The notes beneath the pieces were generated by a model that saw only the letters and a list, made by a program, of their open reading frames with translations, did not search any database and was not told the DNA's origin. 9,161 nucleotides of DNA from JBARCX01 sp049794535 (GTDB taxonomy: Bacteria > Pseudomonadota > Gammaproteobacteria > Xanthomonadales > Rhodanobacteraceae), in the NCBI GenBank assembly GCA_049794535.1, contig JBARCX010000327.1, forward strand, positions 1 to 9,161, read 5' to 3'. Every line of letters starts with the position of its first letter. Positions within the stretch are counted from its first letter, which is position 1. Positions 6,568 through 9,161 of this stretch are shown here, piece by piece. Made by a program: the position numbers and the translations under genes.

Positions 6568-7389
6568 GTGACAGGAGATCCCAGCAAACCACGTGGCGTG
6601 CTGCGGCAGCATCTCGGCGCGGGAAGCTTTGAGCATGTCCGCCGCGCGCCTTCTTCGGCACTCGCCAGCCTGATCGAGCACTACTGGTACGTTGCATGGG
6701 ATTTGCGCGGACTGCCGGCACAGTTGCAGGAAACCCTCCCACATCCGAACGTGCACTTGGTGATCGAACCGGAGCAAACACGCATCTATGGCGTCCATAC
6801 TGGTCGCTTCACCCGCCTGCTCGAAGGCCGCAGCCAGGTGTTCGGCATCAAGTTCAAAGTCGGTGGTTTTCATCCGTTCCTGCGCGCTCCGGTATCCACA
6901 CTGATGGATCGCTCGTGCGCCGTGTCGGAGGTGTTTGGCACAGGCTCAGAAACATGGGGGAATGAGGTGCTTGGGTGCCAAGACATCGATGCCATGATGG
7001 CCATCGTCGATCCCTTCCTGTGCACTCATCGGCCCACGCCAGATGCCAACGTCGACCGGGTGAGCACACTGGTCGCCAGCATCGTCCACGATCGCAGCAT
7101 CACGACGGTAGAACAATTGACTGAACGCACAGGACTGACCAAGCGCGCCTTGCAGCGTCTGTTCCGGGAGTACGTCGGCATTAGCCCGAAATGGGTAATC
7201 AACCGCTACCGCCTGCACGAAGCGATAGCGCAGTTACAGGAAGGTGAGCCGATAGCTTGGGCCGACTTAGCGCTAAACCTGGGTTATTTCGACCAGGCTC
7301 ATTTCATTCGCGATTTTCGCAAACTGGTGGGACGCTCACCAGCCGAATACGCGCGCACCGAGCATGCCGTAGTGCGGCCTAACGATTAA
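6568..7389 (+). CDS. AraC-family transcriptional regulator (DUF6597-like N-terminal domain)
   Basis: A 273-residue DNA-binding regulator. The N-terminal part (about 15-140) shows the pattern of the DUF6597 sensor domain: LIEHYWYVAWDLRG, ETLPHPNVHLVIEP, YGVHTGRFTRLLEG, VFGIKFKVGGFHPFL and PVSTLMDRS. The C-terminal part (about 180-263) is the double helix-turn-helix of the AraC family: VEQLTERTGLTKRALQRLF as first HTH, GISPKWVINRYRLHEA as linker helix, then IAWADLALNLGYFDQAHFIRDFRKLVGRSPAEY as second HTH with the usual GY-D-A-HF-R-F signature. The GTG at 6568 is used as start: ACAGG lies 7 bases upstream. It is divergent from the DUF3224 gene and probably controls it and itself. The stop codon overlaps that of the small minus-strand gene by four bases. 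Ligand unknown. Confidence 0.93.
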   Translation: MTGDPSKPRGVLRQHLGAGSFEHVRRAPSSALASLIEHYWYVAWDLRGLPAQLQETLPHPNVHLVIEPEQTRIYGVHTGRFTRLLEGRSQVFGIKFKVGGFHPFLRAPVSTLMDRSCAVSEVFGTGSETWGNEVLGCQDIDAMMAIVDPFLCTHRPTPDANVDRVSTLVASIVHDRSITTVEQLTERTGLTKRALQRLFREYVGISPKWVINRYRLHEAIAQLQEGEPIAWADLALNLGYFDQAHFIRDFRKLVGRSPAEYARTEHAVVRPND

Positions 7390-7601
7390 AGTTTGCCGGC
7401 CCGCCGTGCGTCGATGAATGCCTTGGCCTGCTCCAATATCCACGGCCCGAGTCCGTCGTTGCCCAATCGACTCTGCGCTCCTGGATACGGCTGGTGGATC
7501 ACCTCATCACCAGCGAGCATCACGGTGAAGCTTTCGCCGTGACAGCGGATCAAGTAACCGCAGTAGCGCACGGTGGTCGTACCAGCAATCGTCGCAGCCA
7601 T
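7386..7601 (-). CDS. Small hypothetical protein, 71 residues
   Basis: I do not recognise this protein. It has 71 residues with no signal peptide or membrane segment: a beta-rich first half (TTTVRYCGYLIRC, SFTVMLAGDEVI) followed by a probable C-terminal amphipathic helix (GPWILEQAKAFIDARRAGKL). A good Shine-Dalgarno, AGGGA (minus strand of 7609-7613), lies 7 bases before the ATG, and the codon pattern resembles the neighbours, so it is very likely a real gene. It converges on the AraC-family gene, and the two stop codons share four bases (TTAA, 7386-7389). Nothing in the context gives its role. Confidence 0.72.
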   Translation of the reverse strand: MAATIAGTTTVRYCGYLIRCHGESFTVMLAGDEVIHQPYPGAQSRLGNDGLGPWILEQAKAFIDARRAGKL

Positions 7602-7670
7602 CAGTAAATCCCTGAAAAGGAAACATGCCGGCCCATATGCCAGCGAACGCCGATGCGATGGCGAGCAAAG

Positions 7671-8028
7671 CTAGTTAGCACGGTGATACCACAATGCAGC
7701 CGCACCGAGCAGTGTCATTCGTATCCGTAACCCGAAGATCCGCACCAGCTTCTCATCCGTCAGTCGGCTGACATCGACGGGCATGCAATCAAGATCGCAT
7801 ACACGCAGAGAGGCCACATCGCTGATGCTTCGAAGCGCACACCATTGCCCGGGCGTCAATGACGGCCGAGGCCAACACTGCATCACACTCATAATCGAAG
7901 ACCTCCGGAAACTGACGACCCAAAGGCGGGTCTGCCCGGAGCAGGATAGAAAGCGGGTCCGGGATATCGGACTGCACCGCGTCACGGTGCAACGGCTCAG
8001 CATACTCCTCCCAACCATTACGCTTCCG
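7671..8028 (-). pseudogene. Possible frameshifted coding relic
   Basis: Two minus-strand frames look coding in succession. The first, open from 8028 to 7792, reads HRDAVQSDIPDPLSILL, then QFPEVFDYECDAVLASAVIDARAM; the second, ending at the TAG at 7671-7673, reads ISDVASLRVCDLDCM, then VDVSRLTDEKLVRIFGLRI and TLLGAAALWYHRAN. Joining them by one frame change around 7831-7850 gives a continuous protein-like sequence of about 115 residues, whereas each frame alone has a poor half. No convincing start or ribosome site exists for the first frame (a TTG at 7992 is the only candidate) and I do not recognise a family. It could be a decayed gene, a sequencing error in a small gene, or coincidence. The remainder of the 7602-8150 interval holds only the promoter and leader of the next operon. 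Confidence 0.33.
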
Positions 8029-8048
8029 TTAGCCCGCGTAAGTACCCC

Positions 8049-8075
8049 TGTCGATTTCAAACGCTCCCGTTCGTC
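8049..8075 (+). promoter_or_regulatory. Candidate ECF42-type promoter of the YCII-sigma operon
   Basis: TGTCGA (8049-8054) and CGTC (8072-8075) are separated by 17 bases. This matches the promoter pattern reported for ECF42 sigma factors (TGTCGA at -35, CG[A/T]C at -10), and the gene downstream is itself an ECF42-type sigma factor with its DGPF partner. Transcription would start near 8082, giving a leader of about 70 bases before the YCII ATG. Autoregulation is inferred from this. Confidence 0.65.
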
Positions 8076-8137
8076 GCAATGACAGAGCCAGGCAACGCTC
8101 ATTGCCCAGCCACAGGCTCATCACTCAAACCCACTTT

Positions 8138-8141
8138 GGAG
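8138..8141 (+). promoter_or_regulatory. Ribosome binding site of the YCII gene
   Basis: GGAG lies 9 bases before the ATG at 8151 and fixes that start. The in-frame ATG at 8079 has no ribosome site and would precede the predicted transcription start. Confidence 0.65.
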
Positions 8142-8150
8142 ATAACGACG

Positions 8151-8570
8151 ATGCGCTGCATAGTGATGATCAAGGCCACCCAAGAGTCCGAAGCCGGCGT
8201 GATGCGGAGCGAGAAGCTGGCCGACATGATGAAATTCAACGAGGAGCTGGTGAAAGCCGGCGTAATGCTGGCCGGAGAAGGCTTGCACCCTAGCTCCAAG
8301 GGTGTCCGCGTAAAGTTCTCCGGCACTACCCGCCATGTGATGGATGGCCCGTTCGCCGAAACTAAGGAACTGATTGCCGGCTTCTGGCTTTGGCAGGTAC
8401 GGTCGATGGATGAGGCCATCGCCTGGGTACGTCGCTGCCCCGCCCCGTTCGAAGGTGAGTCTGAGATCGAAATCCGCCCGTTATTCGAGACAGAAGACTT
8501 TGGCGAAGAACTCACGCCCCACCTACGCGAACAGGAAGCGCGCCTGCGCGCCCAGACTCAGCCTTCCTAG
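8151..8570 (+). CDS. YCII-related (DGPF domain) protein
   Basis: A 139-residue YCII/DGPF-family protein. The start MRCIVMIKATQESEAG is typical, followed by KFNEELVKAGVMLAGEGLHPSS, the diagnostic DGPF motif in VMDGPFAETKELIAGFW (Asp65-Phe68), and DEAIAWVRRCP. The fold is a ferredoxin-like dimer; a role as enzyme or small-molecule sensor has been suggested for the family but the activity is unknown. Members are the standard genomic partners of ECF42 sigma factors, which is exactly the arrangement here: the sigma gene follows on the same strand after 77 bases, and the candidate ECF42 promoter precedes it. ECF42 sigma factors have no classical anti-sigma factor nearby; the DGPF protein is more likely a target or accessory than a membrane anti-sigma. 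The C-terminal 25 residues are charged and variable. Family and start are secure. Confidence 0.94.
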   Translation: MRCIVMIKATQESEAGVMRSEKLADMMKFNEELVKAGVMLAGEGLHPSSKGVRVKFSGTTRHVMDGPFAETKELIAGFWLWQVRSMDEAIAWVRRCPAPFEGESEIEIRPLFETEDFGEELTPHLREQEARLRAQTQPS

Positions 8571-8576
8571 GCTGTG

Positions 8577-8645
8577 CGACCCCATCATTTGCCCCATGGC
8601 AGCTATGCCCTTGCGCGCGTGCAGTAGTAATGATGTGATCGGTCG
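8577..8645 (+). promoter_or_regulatory. Possible RNA stem between YCII and sigma genes
   Basis: CATCATT (8583-8589) can pair with AATGATG (8629-8635), and outside it CGACC (8577-8581) with GGTCG (8641-8645), giving 7 plus 5 base pairs with an asymmetric internal loop. A small inner hairpin, GGCA/TGCC (8598-8601, 8606-8609), fits within the loop. The stem ends 2 bases before the sigma ATG, and no U-run follows, so it is not a terminator. It could mask the sigma translation start. Confidence 0.3.
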
Positions 8646-8647
8646 TT

Positions 8648-9161
8648 ATGGCGACGACCGACACCCATCACACCATCGAGGCCGTTTGGCGCATTGAGTC
8701 GCCACGGCTGATCGCAGCGCTGATCCGCGTGGTACGCGACATCGACTTCGCCGAAGAATTGGCGCAGGACGCACTCGTTACTGCGCTGGAGCGCTGGCCA
8801 TCGTCGGGTGTTCCGGATAACCCGGGAGCCTGGCTGATGACCACGGCAAAGCACCGCGCGATTGATCTGTTACGGCGACGCCAATTGATCGAGCGCAAGC
8901 ATGCGGTGCTGGATCCGGACAGCGAACCTTTTGTCATGCCTAACTTCGATGCTCTCGATGATGACATTGGCGACGACCTGCTACGACTGATCTTTATCGC
9001 CTGTCATCCGGTGCTTTCCAGCGAGGCGCAAATCGCGCTTACCCTGCGCCTGCTCGGCGGCCTTACCACCGACGAAATTGCCCGTGCGTTTTTGGTACCG
9101 GAGCCGACCGTGGCGCAACGCATCGTGCGCGCCAAACGCACGCTGACTGAGAAGCAGGTGC
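8648..9161 (+). CDS. ECF RNA polymerase sigma factor, ECF42 type (partial, 3' end beyond window)
   Basis: The frame is open from the ATG at 8648 to the window end, 171 codons. Region sigma-2 spans about residues 10-80: VWRIESPRLIAALIRVVRD, FAEELAQDALVTALERWP, and the DNA-melting/-10 recognition helices PDNPGAWLMTTAKHRAIDLLRR. A long acidic linker (LDPDSEPF to DALDDDIGDDLL) follows, then sigma-4 at about 111-168: LIFIACHPVLSSEAQIALTLRLLGGLTTDEIARAFLVPEPTVAQRIVRAKR. The FIACHP segment and the linker are typical of the group with the C-terminal DUF6596/TPR-like extension; full-length members have about 400 residues, so over half the protein lies outside. An upstream in-frame stop at 8636-8638 and no intervening start fix the ATG at 8648, although its ribosome site is poor. 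It follows the YCII gene, the known partner of ECF42 factors, and probably recognises the promoter at 8049-8075. Confidence 0.95.
   Translation, partial: MATTDTHHTIEAVWRIESPRLIAALIRVVRDIDFAEELAQDALVTALERWPSSGVPDNPGAWLMTTAKHRAIDLLRRRQLIERKHAVLDPDSEPFVMPNFDALDDDIGDDLLRLIFIACHPVLSSEAQIALTLRLLGGLTTDEIARAFLVPEPTVAQRIVRAKRTLTEKQV

Noticed and set aside
7783..8082. 99-residue plus-strand open frame
   Set aside because: Arginine-rich translation without recognisable domains, no ribosome site, and it covers the candidate ECF42 promoter; more likely the shadow of the minus-strand relic.
8079..8150. Longer YCII start at 8079
   Set aside because: No Shine-Dalgarno, residues not YCII-like, and the predicted transcription start lies at about 8082, after this ATG.

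Overview
The window is GC-rich, densely packed bacterial chromosome with short gaps between genes. Gene content and protein style (penicillin-acylase-family precursor, DUF2233 lipoprotein, DUF3224 exported protein, YCII/DGPF protein beside an ECF sigma factor) fit a gammaproteobacterium of the Xanthomonadales, perhaps Rhodanobacteraceae (Dyella/Rhodanobacter-like). That placement is inference from style and gene set, not from a marker gene.

Layout. (1) 1-2007: the 5' part of an unrecognised protein on the minus strand, then, divergently, an acyl carrier protein and a FabF-type ketosynthase 4 bases apart. This looks like a dedicated acyl-chain-building pair whose end product cannot be read from the window. 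(2) 2017-2505, minus: a NUDIX hydrolase of the MutT/8-oxo-dGTPase type, convergent with the ketosynthase. (3) 2644-5965, plus: an exported DUF2233/NAGPA-type lipoprotein, then a large membrane-anchored penicillin-acylase-family Ntn hydrolase. Both probably act in the cell envelope. (4) 5991-7601: an exported DUF3224 protein (minus) divergent from an AraC-family regulator (plus), whose stop codon overlaps that of a small conserved-looking hypothetical gene (minus). (5) 7602-8150: about 550 bases without an intact gene, holding what may be a frameshifted coding relic on the minus strand and, at its right end, a strong candidate promoter. (6) 8151-9161: a YCII/DGPF protein followed by an ECF42-type sigma factor cut off by the window end.

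The clearest regulatory result is a TGTCGA - 17 bases - CGTC element upstream of the YCII gene. It matches the promoter pattern described for ECF42 sigma factors and suggests the sigma factor transcribes its own operon. The gap between YCII and sigma gene can be drawn as a two-part stem ending just before the sigma start codon, a possible translational control. No tRNA, rRNA, CRISPR array, insertion sequence or convincing factor-independent terminator was seen. I found no clearly new system; the orphan ACP-ketosynthase pair and the ECF42 module are the most interesting parts.
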